Part shown: one piece after another, positions 1 through 12,300 of the stretch
How the letters are laid out: every line of letters starts with the position of its first letter
How positions within the stretch are numbered: position 1 is the first letter of the stretch
NCBI RefSeq assembly: GCF_947172395.1
Contig: NC_069105.1
Location: forward strand, 4,774,001-4,838,000
DNA: 64,000 nt
DNA from: Bicyclus anynana
Taxonomy: Eukaryota > Arthropoda > Insecta > Lepidoptera > Nymphalidae
Direction: 5' to 3'
Notes under the pieces: model-generated
Seen by the model: the letters and a program-made list of their open reading frames with translations, nothing else
What the model was told of the DNA's origin: nothing
Database searches by the model: none
Translations under genes and position numbers: made by a program

Positions 1-469
1 TCTGTAAATGACTTACTTTAGTTATCACGCATTTAATTACACAAGACATGTGAATAAGTTATTTGACCCTTATAACGTTCACTTTTTAACTGTTTGCAGT
101 ATGTGTTAGGTTATTTCCTCTTGCCGCCCCGCCGCGGCAGACATGAGACAGGACGCTCGTGTGAAACGGAAAGAGAAACGGAACGTTTATCAAAATATGA
201 CATAATTAATTACCCGCAAGACGCATTCGCTAAGAACATTAAAAAGTTAAAACAGTAAGATTCGCTTTTCGCTTTTGCGCCCATTGTATATGAAGTTGCG
301 TAACTTTTTTAATCGACTTCCAAAAATTATGACTTCCATTTCTTATTTTTGATATTTTGATCCATACAGAACTACATAACTTAGCTTTATCACAATTCGA
401 TATCTGTCTTCGGATCCAGAGTCGAGTCCAGAGTTAAGTTACATTCTCTGTCCAGAGTTAGGAAGTTGG

Positions 470-600
470 TAGCGTTACATCCCCGTGCCTCGGAGAGCAC
501 GTTAAGCCGTCGGTCCCGATCATGATCATCTGATAGAGAAACAGTATCACCCTAATGCTAGCCACCCACTATCCAATAAGCCCACATACCTGTAGCGTAG
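470..600 (+). mobile_element. Fragment of a dispersed non-LTR element (family C)
   Basis: The stretch with CCTCGGAGAGCACGTTAAGC followed by a GTCGGTCCCGATCAT-like segment and a TATCACCCTA block recurs in this window near 52121-52300 on the same strand and in inverse orientation near 63390-63500. A short related piece is at about 33966. The pattern of variable-length copies sharing one end suggests the 3' part of a non-LTR element. The family name cannot be assigned from sequence alone. Confidence 0.45.
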
Positions 601-681
601 CGCTAACGGCATGACGTCCGATAAGACTGATCGTGTGTTGTATGATGATTGCTAATGTAAAAAAATAAAACTTTTAATAAT

Positions 682-850
682 ACTAGCGGACCCGGTCAAG
701 CTTCGCTTTGACTTTTGTACACTTCTTCTTTATCTCTACCCTTCCCCTACTCTACCCCTACCCTACCCCTGAATTCATTTGTTACAAAAAATGATAATGA
801 AGAACCGCTTGACCGATTGAATTAATAAAGTATCTTTATAAGTTCCCATA
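682..850 (+). repeat. ACTAGCGGACGCCCG-type dispersed repeat, copy 1
   Basis: It begins ACTAGCGGACCCGGTC and continues through a pyrimidine-rich stretch of CTACCC-like units. Related starts occur at about 3694, 33891, 45405 and 50213, and on the other strand near 44730-44757. In Lepidoptera a repeat of this form is very common and resembles the 3' end of a LINE. The CTACCC units are part of this repeat and are not telomeric. Confidence 0.45.
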
Positions 851-2428
851 ATATTTCTACGGCATTCATCACTGGTGAACTGTGAAAGCATCAAAGAGGA
901 AGCACCTAATCAACTGAAGAGACATTGTCGGCAGATTAGAGCAAGATTGGGCACATTGCGTCCGACCGTGTAACACTACACCGCACCACACGCAAAACGT
1001 CGTGTGTGAGCTCCTTAACGTGAGTTGTTTTTGTCTTCAACTATTTGATACTTTAGTCTTTAGCCGCTATTGTCTGGAGCATAAAATTTGGTGTCACAAT
1101 GATGTTATATCTGTATGAGTGGAGATTAATTAAGAAGAGGTTCTATACTTATTTACAAATTACGCACTCTTTTCTGATTTGTCAGATTACTGCCAATGGG
1201 AGGCTTTATCGCGACTATCATTCGAGGTACCCTATTTTTAAATTACTTTTCCTTACGGCGTGTCTTGAAGGAACATTTATTATGTTAATTTTGCTTAATC
1301 CAGTTATGCCATATTTATAAATATTCGGTCTTCGAACAAAAGATTAACGCGAACGGATCAGGCTAATTGAAAAACATCTACAAAATTTTATAAAAATTAC
1401 AGACAGATAGATCGATTTATACTCTTTTAGTTAGTTAGTTTTTATTGTAGAAATATAGATCATTATGAGCCTGTTCTGTTCTCTGTGCCCCCTACAGGCC
1501 TGCTTCCTTTTGCTATAGAAGAAGGTAGGTATATGCAGCTTAGATACACCACACTCCAATGTAAGTTGGTGGGCTTAGGGAAATAATGATTGATTCACAG
1601 AATCAATGATTAATGCTGAGATGGCTTAAATTTTTCTCCGAGACACGTTTATTTTCTTAGAAATAAGAAAATCTTATGATATTTCAAAGATAGCATCGAA
1701 CTTAAGCCCTCATAATCTAAATCTAATCTAATTAGTGAAGCCATGTAGACCGACCACATTTAAATTATTTATTAGTTCAGTTATAACTGCGTCTTCAATT
1801 CCAGTAACAGTGGCGGCGTGGGAGCGGAAGCTGCGCAAAACAAAACCTCTGCTCTCGCAGTCGGTCAACTCGATACAACCAAATGTTCGCGTATTGAGGC
1901 GTGCATGCAGCATGCGCATGTTCACATAGTAATTATCCAAATGTGCGACGCAGTTATTGTTTTATCTCTTTTGTTCAACGTTACTTTCGCTCGACTCTGA
2001 CGTATGAAGTGTTTTTTCATTTCTTTATTTCATAACTGTTGCTTGTTTCACATATTTTATTATTTCATTATTACAATGTTACGAAGAAAACATTCTTTTT
2101 TCTCATCGAGATATTCCGAGTACAGCTTGGGCCTTACTCCATCGCGCGCTGAGTGTCTCTAATCTCTATAATCAAAAACAAACGCATGATCCATAACAAC
2201 TGCAGCGCAGGAGGTTTTGGTCACGCAGACACATTGCAGGGCTAGATTTTTCGCGTTGTTGTGTCCGTGCCATTTACAAAATCTTTTTTGTATTCTCTGC
2301 CATTTGTCAGGCGCCAGAGCTTCTTTGGTCAGTCTACAAGGTGTTAAACCTCGAACAGGTGACGTTGGCAATTGAGTAGGCTGACTAGTGCTAGCCGCAC
2401 CCTTACACCCCTACATAAAGTTTTCGAT

Positions 2429-2750
2429 TTTTTTACATCGTTATCAACCCATATTCGGCTCACTGCTGAGCTCGAGTCTCCTCTCAGAATGAGAAGGGTT
2501 AGGCCAATAGACTACCACGCTGGCCCAATGCGGATTGGCAGACTTCACACACGCAGAGAATTAAGAAAATTCTCTGGTATGCAGGTTTCCTCACGATGTT
2601 TTCCTTCACCGTTTGAGACACGTGATATTTAATTTCTTAAAATGCACACAACTGAAAAGTTGGACGTGCAAGCACTGGGCCGGATTCGAACCCTCACCCT
2701 CCGGAATCGAAGGCAGAGGTCATATTTCCAATGGGCTATCACGGCTCTCT
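2429..2750 (-). mobile_element. tRNA-derived SINE (family B), near full length
   Basis: Read on the minus strand, the element starts with a tRNA-like head containing an A-box-like TGATAGCCCATTGG and a near-perfect B box GGGTTCGAATCC. It continues into a body with CGTGAGGAAACCTGCATACC and CAGAATTTTCTTAATTCTCT-like blocks. The body is shared with copies at 8458-8650 (plus) and 46321-46560 (minus). Having both internal polymerase III boxes makes this the most complete copy in the window. Confidence 0.7.
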
Positions 2751-3693
2751 ACTTTTTTACTTAGATAATAATTATAGCCTACTTATTGCCTAGTCGTAAC
2801 AATGTCGGATTAAGGATATCTATCCGGAATGGATTGCACTCGAATAAACCAGTTAGTATAAAGCTATCCTGTGTTAAATTGCGACAATGAATGACGAAAT
2901 AGCTGTAATTATCGTGTAGTGTAGGTACATACGAGTGTTGGTATGAACGACTTTTTGTAGCAATCGTTATAATGGCTTGCATAACCTGCAGACTGGCCCG
3001 ATAGTGCTGCGGCCAGACTAGCGCTGCTATACCTAATTAATTTTAATTCACTGTTTGTGTTTATCTAAGGTGTCCTCTAAATATTAGGTAGTACATATTC
3101 TACAGGGTTATAGCTGACATCAAGGCGTACTAAAATAACGCAATATATGTATGTGAGCCGAAATTTTACGGTTTTTAATATTGATTTTTGTACAAATTAT
3201 AAAAATCCCTACTTTCAGTGCAAATTATCATGTGCTGAAAAATTACGCGTTGATTTTATCAGCTAAATAAATTACGGTACTGGTCAAGGACATAGGCCTT
3301 TGAAGGGATTTCCACGGTCCTACAATAGGTACGTAAAAATGTTAGGTTAAATATATTTAATCAATTGTCATTTTATCAATATAATTTTCCCACAGTAATA
3401 TTAAGATAATTTGACGCCTATTCCAATTCCAAGGTAAATGAATGTCGTGTCAATCGACGTGTCTGCTGATGTGGCCCTACCATTACACCAACAGGTGTGG
3501 CCGCCACGAGGGCGCACCGGAAGTGTGGCCAGAACCGACACACCCCCGCCTGCACCCTGCTGCACCCTACACACACAACAGGTGTAGGTAATTAGCCCCC
3601 CGATCACATAAAAAACTGCTAAAACTCCTCAAAATATTTTAGGCAATAGTTCATTCGTTACCTATATTAATAAAACCTATCCTATATGATTAA

Positions 3694-3790
3694 TTAACGG
3701 ACGCCCGCTACTTCTTCCGCCCTTTGACATTCATATCAAGTCCTGTCGCAAAATCCGTTCTCAGCAGATCACTTACTAACTATGAACTGA
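3694..3790 (+). repeat. ACTAGCGGACGCCCG-type dispersed repeat, copy 2
   Basis: The stretch TAACGGACGCCCGCTACTTC followed by TTCCGCCCTTTGAC matches the start of the dispersed family also seen at 682, 33891 and 50213. It is short and degenerate. Confidence 0.4.
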
Positions 3791-3958
3791 CTATCCCTTA
3801 ATAATTTTAACTTTCTATTTGAAACATTTTCAATATTTCTTAATGAGTGAGACCTTTCGCTTTTATGAATTGTATAGATATTTAAGTTTTTCAAGATGTT
3901 GACCACACTAACAATTAAATATCAAATGAGTCTTTAATGTCTGGATTGACATGTTCAT

Positions 3959-4018
3959 CTGGACATGTCTATCCCTAAATCAAGATAGACATGTCCAGTA
4001 GGGCATGTGAGCATGTCC
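3959..4018. repeat. Inverted repeat of GGACATGTC motifs
   Basis: CTGGACATGTCTAT (3959-3972) is followed 12 bases later by its exact reverse complement ATAGACATGTCCAG (3985-3998). A third related decamer, GAGCATGTCC, follows at 4009-4018. The decamers at 3961, 3987 and 4009 fit RRRCWWGYYY, the consensus half-site of p53-family proteins. This is a pattern match only; no gene sits close by. Confidence 0.5.
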
Positions 4019-6449
4019 ATCAGACATCAAGAGCCACTCCATCTCGCGAGCGAGCTAATCCCGCACGAGCAATATTCCCGCGCACGGAATTGACTGCGAA
4101 AGTCGGCTAGGGTTGTCACTGCCAAGTTTTTGTTATTATAATTGACGGATCAAGTAGATGTTCTAGCTGATGGTGGAAAACCATCGATTATAACCAGACT
4201 CACATACAGGGGCGTAGCTACCGCTGTATCAATAATACCGTATCAATACGGGCCTCCGGACTGAGCTTTTAGACTTCCAGATCGAAAGACAGAGGTGCTG
4301 ATTTTTAGCACAAATAATACTTCCCCGGATGGACACTGTTATATTAAGTTATACTACATTTAAACTTCACCACTACAACAGTAGGAACGTTTAATTAATA
4401 TGCCATTTTGTCGTTTAAAGGCAAAACATTGCATCTACATTTTAATTGTTGTCATCAATAAATAAATGAGTGATTAATTTGATTGACAGATAATCTTGTC
4501 CATATGTCGTAAGCAAATTAAAGATTGATTGATTGATTGATATGACACGGCGGTGGCATGGATTTGCAGTCGACAACCCTACGCGTGACGCAGCCTCTCG
4601 GAGTCCCGCATTGCAGTCTACCCGCGCTGTCAATAGTTAATTCACATGACTACATGTGCTTTGTTCAGCCCATATACGAGTCAAACTCCATTACGATAAT
4701 GTAAAATAATAATTTATTGCAATAAATGGTGAGATTTACATAAACGGTCTAAGAGCCTGCGATATCTCTTTATAAAAGCAGAAAGTATGTTGTTTGTCAG
4801 GATTTGGAAGATAGGAGGTTTTAAAGGAGTTTCTAGTGTCCAAATATAAAAGTAATATTTTAATATTTCATCAAAATTACAAAAATATCTAGTACCCAGT
4901 AGTCCGACACTAGGTTAATGTCAATCCTTCGCTAGAACCTAAATAAAATTAAAGACCAATAACCTCTTTCGTATCTAAAGTACTTGGTACTTTTGTATTG
5001 TATCTAAAAAGTAAGAAGTTTCAGCTTTATTCATACTCAAAAGTTGAATTCTAAAGTCAGTGTAGGTTCGTTGGTGTTTTAGCAACATTTTACTGCGATA
5101 TAGTAAGGGGCTCTTCAGTCATATTGCTCTCTGAAGTCTCACAAAAAGAACAAAAAGTAATGGAAGTTGGACTCCGTTCGTTGTTTGTGCGAAAACAAAA
5201 TAAATGCGAAATTTCTCATGACTCTGCAACGCCGGCAGAAATAAATACCGCGATAGCTTTTATGTGAAGTTGAAACATTTACTTAAAACTTTTACAGGCG
5301 TGGATTTTGTTTTTGGTTTTAAAGTCGACATTTTGAGAAAGTATTAACAGCAAAAATATTTTTTCACTACTCTTGCTCAAAAACACTGTCATATTACCAC
5401 TCCACAGCGGGGCTAAACAAGCATATTAGCCTCTAGGGGCTAAAGTAATTTTGTTTTTTTAATTCTTGTCTGTTACTTACGAGTACTAGCCAAGTACTAG
5501 CCTACTATAAAACGGAGGAGGTTTTATTCGAAAATAGAATCATTATAGGTAAGGCCCTGATTGTTTTGAAAAATAAATAAAAAACTTTAAATTGGAATGA
5601 AATACAGCGTTCTTGTCTGTGAAATGCGTTTATTTTTTTATTTAATTTTTATTGAGTTGCGAATAGAGCGAGATTTGAAGACATGGGACATCCTTTACGG
5701 TGTAATACCTTTGCCTTTTTCTCATGTGAAAAAAATAAAATTAAAAAGCGAGAATTTAAAAAACAATTGGCGTGAATAATAGTTAATACACACTTGATTT
5801 TTTTGTAAATTTGTGACCGTAACTTACATATTTTTCAACAATAATTGTTATTGTCGAAGACGAAGACACGTCTAGTAAGAATGGTGATCCTAATTTGGAG
5901 ATGGATGAAATTTTCAATCTGTTACCATCAAAGTCGAGACGCATTTACTTAAATACTTACCTACGATACCTACGAAAAATTTAATAAGTGAAGAAAACAA
6001 CAACGAATGGATTCACTTACGAAAGAGTTTTTTAAACTATTATCTCCCACGTTTACCTCACATATTCATTATTCATCTTCAAAGTAGTCGGAAATTATGT
6101 TACCGGGTAAAAGCATCTCCCTTAATATCCAAAATTGTAGACTTTGTACATTTAATATTCAATTAAAATAAATCATTGAATATTGTACTAAACTATTTTA
6201 TTTTCTCGCAATCGTAGTGAAAAGCAGAGTGTAACACGTGGGGCTAAACCCATTATAAACTCGGTTTCTAAAAATACCTCGTATATAATGGGTCTTTTTA
6301 GCCCCTTGTATAACAATCTACTATTTTTTACGTAGGTAATCACAAGTGGTATTATATTAGAATGTGTCTGCCTTGTCGTTTTAGTGGTTAACCTGGATCA
6401 TGACATCTAATGTAAAATAAACATAATATTGTGTTTTTTTCTTTTTTAT

Positions 6450-6580
6450 GATAGTGCCGTAGGTCCATATGGGACCTCAGCGGCGTCACCGGGGGGTTTG
6501 GGCGAGCGCAGAAGCATCGCCTGATGGGGCCCGAAGGCAGAAGCAGAGTAGAAGGACAGAACGACTCTCTAAGGGCAAAT
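6450..6580 (+). repeat. Degenerate repeat containing GTGCCGTAGGTCC
   Basis: The segment GTGCCGTAGGTCC...GACCTCAGCGGCGTCACC resembles the stretch at about 61349-61410 (GTGCCGTAGGCTCC...GGGTGACGCCACTGAGAT). Two diverged copies in one window suggest an old dispersed repeat. No coding potential is visible. Confidence 0.35.
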
Positions 6581-8457
6581 AATATTGTGTGTTGTTAATG
6601 TCAAAGACGTGTTTTCTAAAGTTAGTATAGTCATTCACTACAAAACAAAAAACGAACATTTTTTTATTTCTGTCTGTCTCTCCGTTTTTCCGGGCTATAA
6701 TCTTTGAAACAGCGTAATCGATTTAAATGCGACTTTCACTCGGAGCTAGAAGACAAAGATTATTGTACAAATTACCTATACTTACTACTTTTTAATCTGA
6801 AATAATCCATTTTTCCTGTGGAATTTAACGAAGTCCCTTAATCTAAGAAAGTTCTTTTATATGTATAACTGCAATCAATAAAAAAACTATAAGAAAAATG
6901 AGTTCATGAAAACTTCGTTTTTAAAGTGTAAGTTTAATTTAATATTGTGCTTCTTTTAAACCTACTCTCGTATGTTCTGTGAAGCAAACACTGAAAGTTA
7001 TAGCAAACATTCATAAAGCAATGTTTAAAATATTACAAAACATTTTCCATTTTCACACCTTTCAATCCCTCAAAGGCTGAAAAGTTTAGAGAGAAACCTC
7101 CGCGTCGCCCGGGGGTGTGCTGGGGCCACTTGACCCTCGCGAACGCTTGAGAATTTCTTATTACCTGCTGCCTTACTTGTCTTTACATCGCTCCGCATGT
7201 GAAGAGGGCAGTAGGACAGAGCTACACGTACGTACATATACAAATACGTATTTTTCTTTTAAATTATAAAGCTATGTTTAGAACCTTATATCAGACCAAA
7301 AATTTCGATCGTTTATTCCTCGTATTACTACATCAAAGAAGTCGACAGGTACGAGTATGGCACAAGGTACTACCAATTGACTTCTTGAACTATTCCGACT
7401 GTAGGTATCTATATGCTTGTTATTGTCGGCTACTAGGGTTGTCGTGGTCCGATCCGAAGGATTGCTGATTATAACAGGAATATACGGAACATCTAAGCCC
7501 CGAGTAGACAGACCTATAATTAAATAATATTACCTAACCTATAATCAAATAATAAAACCTATTAATTAAATAATATTACTATCATGTGGGCCATTTGTGA
7601 AAAGAAAGAAAATGATTTCATGGTTTTAACGCTATACCAACTATGCCAACCGTCGCATCATTCTAGTCATTTGCTGCTACCTAATACAGTTCTGCATAAT
7701 TCTGTTATTTATTCGCGAATAGCGCCAACTTTTAGTGGAGTCTAAGTAATAGATATATACAATCTACTTATGTAAAATATGTCGGAAAAATATTAAAGTA
7801 AAACGCATTAAACGCTTGTCACATGATTACATACTTGATGCGGTGATGCGTTCCGAGCTGTGCGCGGGGGAGGCGTGGGTTTGTTTACTTTACTACTTAT
7901 TATTTTAGACATTGAGAAGATATTACGTACTAACAGACGCAAAGAAGCCTCTGCTCTTTGCCAGGGATACTCTTTCTTTCTACTAAAATTCATCAAAATC
8001 GGCTCAGACGTGAAAACCATGAAAAAAGCCTGATGTGTGATAATTTCGAGTTTCGCATTTACAATAAGAATAAATAGAGACTGTGTGGACAAAAAGTAAC
8101 TTTACTTGGTATATAAAATAAAACAACATAAAAAATTACTGTCTTTCTTGCGAGTGTCAGTTTTTATTTAAGTTATAGTAGGCAAGTGTATTTTATTAGT
8201 TCGAACTCTAGAATAAATATCATCTCACTGGCTATCGTCCGATAATGTGGGTGGTAACGTCGCAGTTAGGTACGTCTAGGACAGGTGTACCTAGATCCTT
8301 AATCACTCATTGCATTTTAATTTCTAGATTTGTACGCAGTTTTATTTTACTCATGTACTACCTAGAATCCAAATTAGTCTACTGAGCCAAGTTAGGTAGG
8401 TAATAAATACTTAGTCCAGACTTCTCAGGGTTTCAAGTGATTTTTATATAATAAACG

Positions 8458-8650
8458 TTTGTGTCTCAAACGGTGAAGGAAAACTATCGTGAGGAAACCT
8501 GCCCACCTGAGAATTTTCTTAATTCTCTACGTGTGCGATGTCTGCCAATCCACATTGGACCAGCGTGGTGGACTATTAGCTTAACCCTACTTACTCTGAG
8601 AGGAGACTCGTGCTCAACAGTAATCAGAATATGGGTTGTTAATGACACAA
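8458..8650 (+). mobile_element. SINE family B, 5'-truncated copy
   Basis: The plus-strand sequence TTTGTGTCTCAAACGGTGAA through ATATGGGTTG matches the body of the SINE at 2429-2750 in the opposite orientation, but lacks the tRNA-like head. It ends about 700 bases before the eIF2D start. Confidence 0.65.
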
Positions 8651-9344
8651 ATTCTGAGGTTTAACCTACGGGAGAAGATGGTAGATTACAAAATGCTGTT
8701 TTCAACTTTTCAGCTATGCGATAATCAGTTACAACAAACGTCTAAAAGATTGCCAGTTAACCACTAACTATTACTGAGGCACATGCCTATGGAAGTCCAT
8801 AACATAGCCTCTGGGGTCTGGCGCAACACTGTAATCTTTGGTCTGACGTACCTAAGTATACAATCGTAAGGTATACTGTACGTCGTACGGGAGTCTTCTT
8901 GTATGTTCTGAGTTTAATAGTTTGACCTCCCTTTTTTTTAAATAAAATCAAATCAAGACTATCACCTTCGGACATGCATTGATTTTTCATATAAATTAAA
9001 AATTACTTGGTATATTGAGGGTCTGACTCTTGCAACCTAGGTCTGGCCGCTCAGGCTATTATTCTTGCTAGCTCTTTTCCAACTAAAGCTGTTTGATTAC
9101 AACAAAAAACAATAAATTTTTCTTTGGATGCACCTTTGATTGCAATTTTTTCTATTACCTGTGGTTTTGATGTTGACATTACTGAAACTTTGACATTGAC
9201 AATGACAATACACAGCTGTTTGTTTTGATGCAGTTTGTCATAACGCCGTGCAGATTATTATTACCCTTTAGATTTTAATGATTACAATCAGTGTAAAAGC
9301 TATTAGTTTTAGTTTAAAACTTAAGATAAAATTATCTAGTAATT

Positions 9345-12300
9345 ATGTTCGCCAAACCATACAAGTTAAAATCTAACAAAACTTTGAAAAATACAGAAAA
9401 GTGAGTTACTGACGTGACGTATTATCAATAAGATATTTACAGGATTTTCGCACTAAATCAAGTTGTTATTAATATTGTTCGTAGGAAATGTCTGAGCCAA
9501 CGGATACAGAGCGAGTTTCCAGTGGCCACGGACGAGAAAGTGAAGGAGTTGGTGCCCACGAAGTCGGCCACTAGTTGCATGAAAGTGGTGCTTCACTCCG
9601 GAGACACAGTGAGCGTTTACGTGGTCGACGGAGTGCCCATGATGGTCGAAGTGTGCGACAGGCTCGTGCCCACCGTGTGCGCGCTGTGGCGAGTGCCCGA
9701 TCTAGTGCCCACTATTATGATACACACTTTGGTCCTGAGCAAGGTAATTGAGACTCTCAATACAAACCTTTTTTTTTTAACTAACTTGTCCTTTGACTAA
9801 AATCTCACCTGATGGTAAGTGATGATAAGATGGAAGCGGCTAACTTGTTTGTAACTTTGGAGGAGGATGAAAATCTGCACCCCTTTCGGTTTCTACACTA
9901 CATCATATCGGAAAGCTAAATTGCTTGGTGGTATGTCTTTGTGGGTAGGGTGGTAACTAGCCAAGGCCAAAGCCTCCCACCAGTTAGACCTGGACCAATT
10001 GAGAAAACTTCAATTGGCCCAGCCGACGATCAAACCCAGGACCTCCGTCTTATTAATCCACCATGCATACCACGCACGGTGCAGCACCATGGAGGCTGTC
10101 AAAACCTTCAAGAATTTTTAATGGTTTATATCTAGTGATGTATGTGATGTAAACAAAAACCAAATATATGTGATTATCATTCACATACATTTGGGTTTTG
10201 TAGCTGATATACTTTCTATTTCTTGTTAAATATTCAAAGAAATCGACATGTACATGTATCATGTGACATGGTTTATGCTCTTGACTCTCATCTCCCTCAT
10301 AAACATTCTCTTGCATCTAATACGGACATGTGTCTGTATCACATTCTCCAAGCAAGCTCTGCAAAGAGGACTCAGTGGCAGGCAGGCTAAGAGCCTTTCA
10401 CTTGTATAAATGTTGAGCACTGCTGTAAATGTTACAGATACAAGGTGGAGCACCTCTATATGCACCTGGAGTGGTGACAGAGGGAAGCTTCCCCCAGTTC
10501 CGACGCGGCGCAGTGGTGGCTGCATGTACAAGTGATAATGCTGCGGCAGGAGTCATCGGCCGCGCCATGATGTCTTCTGCTGATCTTGTCAGGGCTCCTA
10601 TGTGAGTATCTTTATTAAATATAATCAATATATGAAACAACAGAAATTTAAGATGTTGATGAATCATGTTTCAGAACCTAAACTAGCCTTTAGTTTAAAA
10701 ACTCATTCATAAAGGTTATTAAAATTGAATATTTAGTTTTTGCATCATCAGTTTTTAAGATAAATTTTGACATCCTCTCTTGGGAAAATTGCAAAAAAAA
10801 TCTAGTATTTGTACTATAAATAAAAAATATAACCAAAAATTTAGGGCAACAGTATATAAAAACCTTTTTATTTATAGTTTATATTAGTTTATTTTACTCT
10901 CTGGTTGGATAATCTTGAAAACTACTCAACTTATTTTGCAGTTACATGTAAGTGAAGCAAACTCTGCAATGAATAGACTTCACTATTATGCAATAAATTA
11001 CTAAGTATTAGGTTAATATCACTCTTTTATTAATAATTGTGCCAACATTTACAGGGGAGTGTGCCTAGAGACCCTGCATGTGTATGGTGACCAACTGTGT
11101 AAAGAGGAGAAGTTCTCCAAGATTGACCGACCCAAGCTAGCTCCTGCGTCATACAGTGACTTGGCTGATACCTTGGCGGTGGACCTTAATCAGGTACAAT
11201 TTATTTGTTAGTTATATTTGATACCATACCATTACTTCTGATCTACCACAAACCCCTGGAGTATCAGCAACTTTTGCTGACAACACAGCATTACTAGCCC
11301 CTCACGAAAATCCTATAGAAGCATCAGAGATCTTACAAAAAAGTCTACAAAAAACCCAGAGATGGTTGGACAGATGGAAAATTCAAGCTAGTGCCTCAAA
11401 ATCACACCACATCACATTGAGAACTGGTGATTGTCCTCCAGTTGTGCTTGGTAACAAACAACTACCCCACACTAATTGTGTTAGATATCTGGGTATGCAC
11501 CTAGATTGAAAGATGACCTGGAGACAACATATTGAAGTGAAAAAGGAGGAATTAAAACTGAAGTACAAGGGATTGCACTGGTTGCTTTCGAGAAACTCAT
11601 AACTATCACTGGACAACAAACTTCTAATCTACAAAATCCCATTGAAACCATATGGAATACAGCTCTGGGGTTCCGCTTGTGACTTGTTACAGCATCTCAT
11701 TAATTGAAGGAGCTGAGGACAACATACTCAAGCAAATGTGCAATGCACCACGCTTCATTAAAAATAGCGAGATCCATGAGTATCTGTGTATCAAAACAGT
11801 GAAAGTGTAGCAACAGTGTAGCAGGACTTATAAACACTGATTTTAACACCATACCAATCCACTGGCAGCTCAGCTCACTATACCAGACTTCTTAAACGCC
11901 TGACAAGAAAAAGAATCTTGGACCTGGATGTGTAATAGTCCAGTTTTAACAACAATACAAATGTCTCTAGTGGGGGATACTCATATCACATACCAACATC
12001 AAACCTGAAACCCATCTGCTGATAGTCTTTTTGACTGATTGTACCATACATGGAACAAAAAAAAAATATTTGATACCATACAAAACCTTACCTGATTTTA
12101 TGAAATATGAAATTATTGGACTGATAATCAATGATGTGTCTTATTAAAAACAACATGCTTATATTAGGTTTTACAGTCAGCGTAAAGATACTTTTAGAAT
12201 TGCACTTAGTAAACTGAATTATTTAATTATTTATTACTATGTGATGTGTATTTTCCAAATGAATTTATTATTTTCATCACAAAATTCAGTTTACATAAGA

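Larger units (their letters stand above)
1..9344. other. Intergenic region left of eIF2D
   Basis: I see no supported gene here. The open frames are short (under about 100 codons), lack recognisable motifs and are not flanked by convincing splice sites. The sequence is AT-rich and holds fragments of dispersed repeats, which are listed separately (around 0.47, 0.68, 2.4, 3.7, 6.45 and 8.46 kb). The last 150 bases before position 9345 should contain the eIF2D promoter and 5' UTR, but no clear TATA box or initiator could be chosen. Confidence 0.6.

Noticed and set aside
740..775. CTACCC-rich runs that look like telomeric repeats
   Set aside because: The units differ from the insect telomere TTAGG and recur at 33940 inside the same dispersed repeat.
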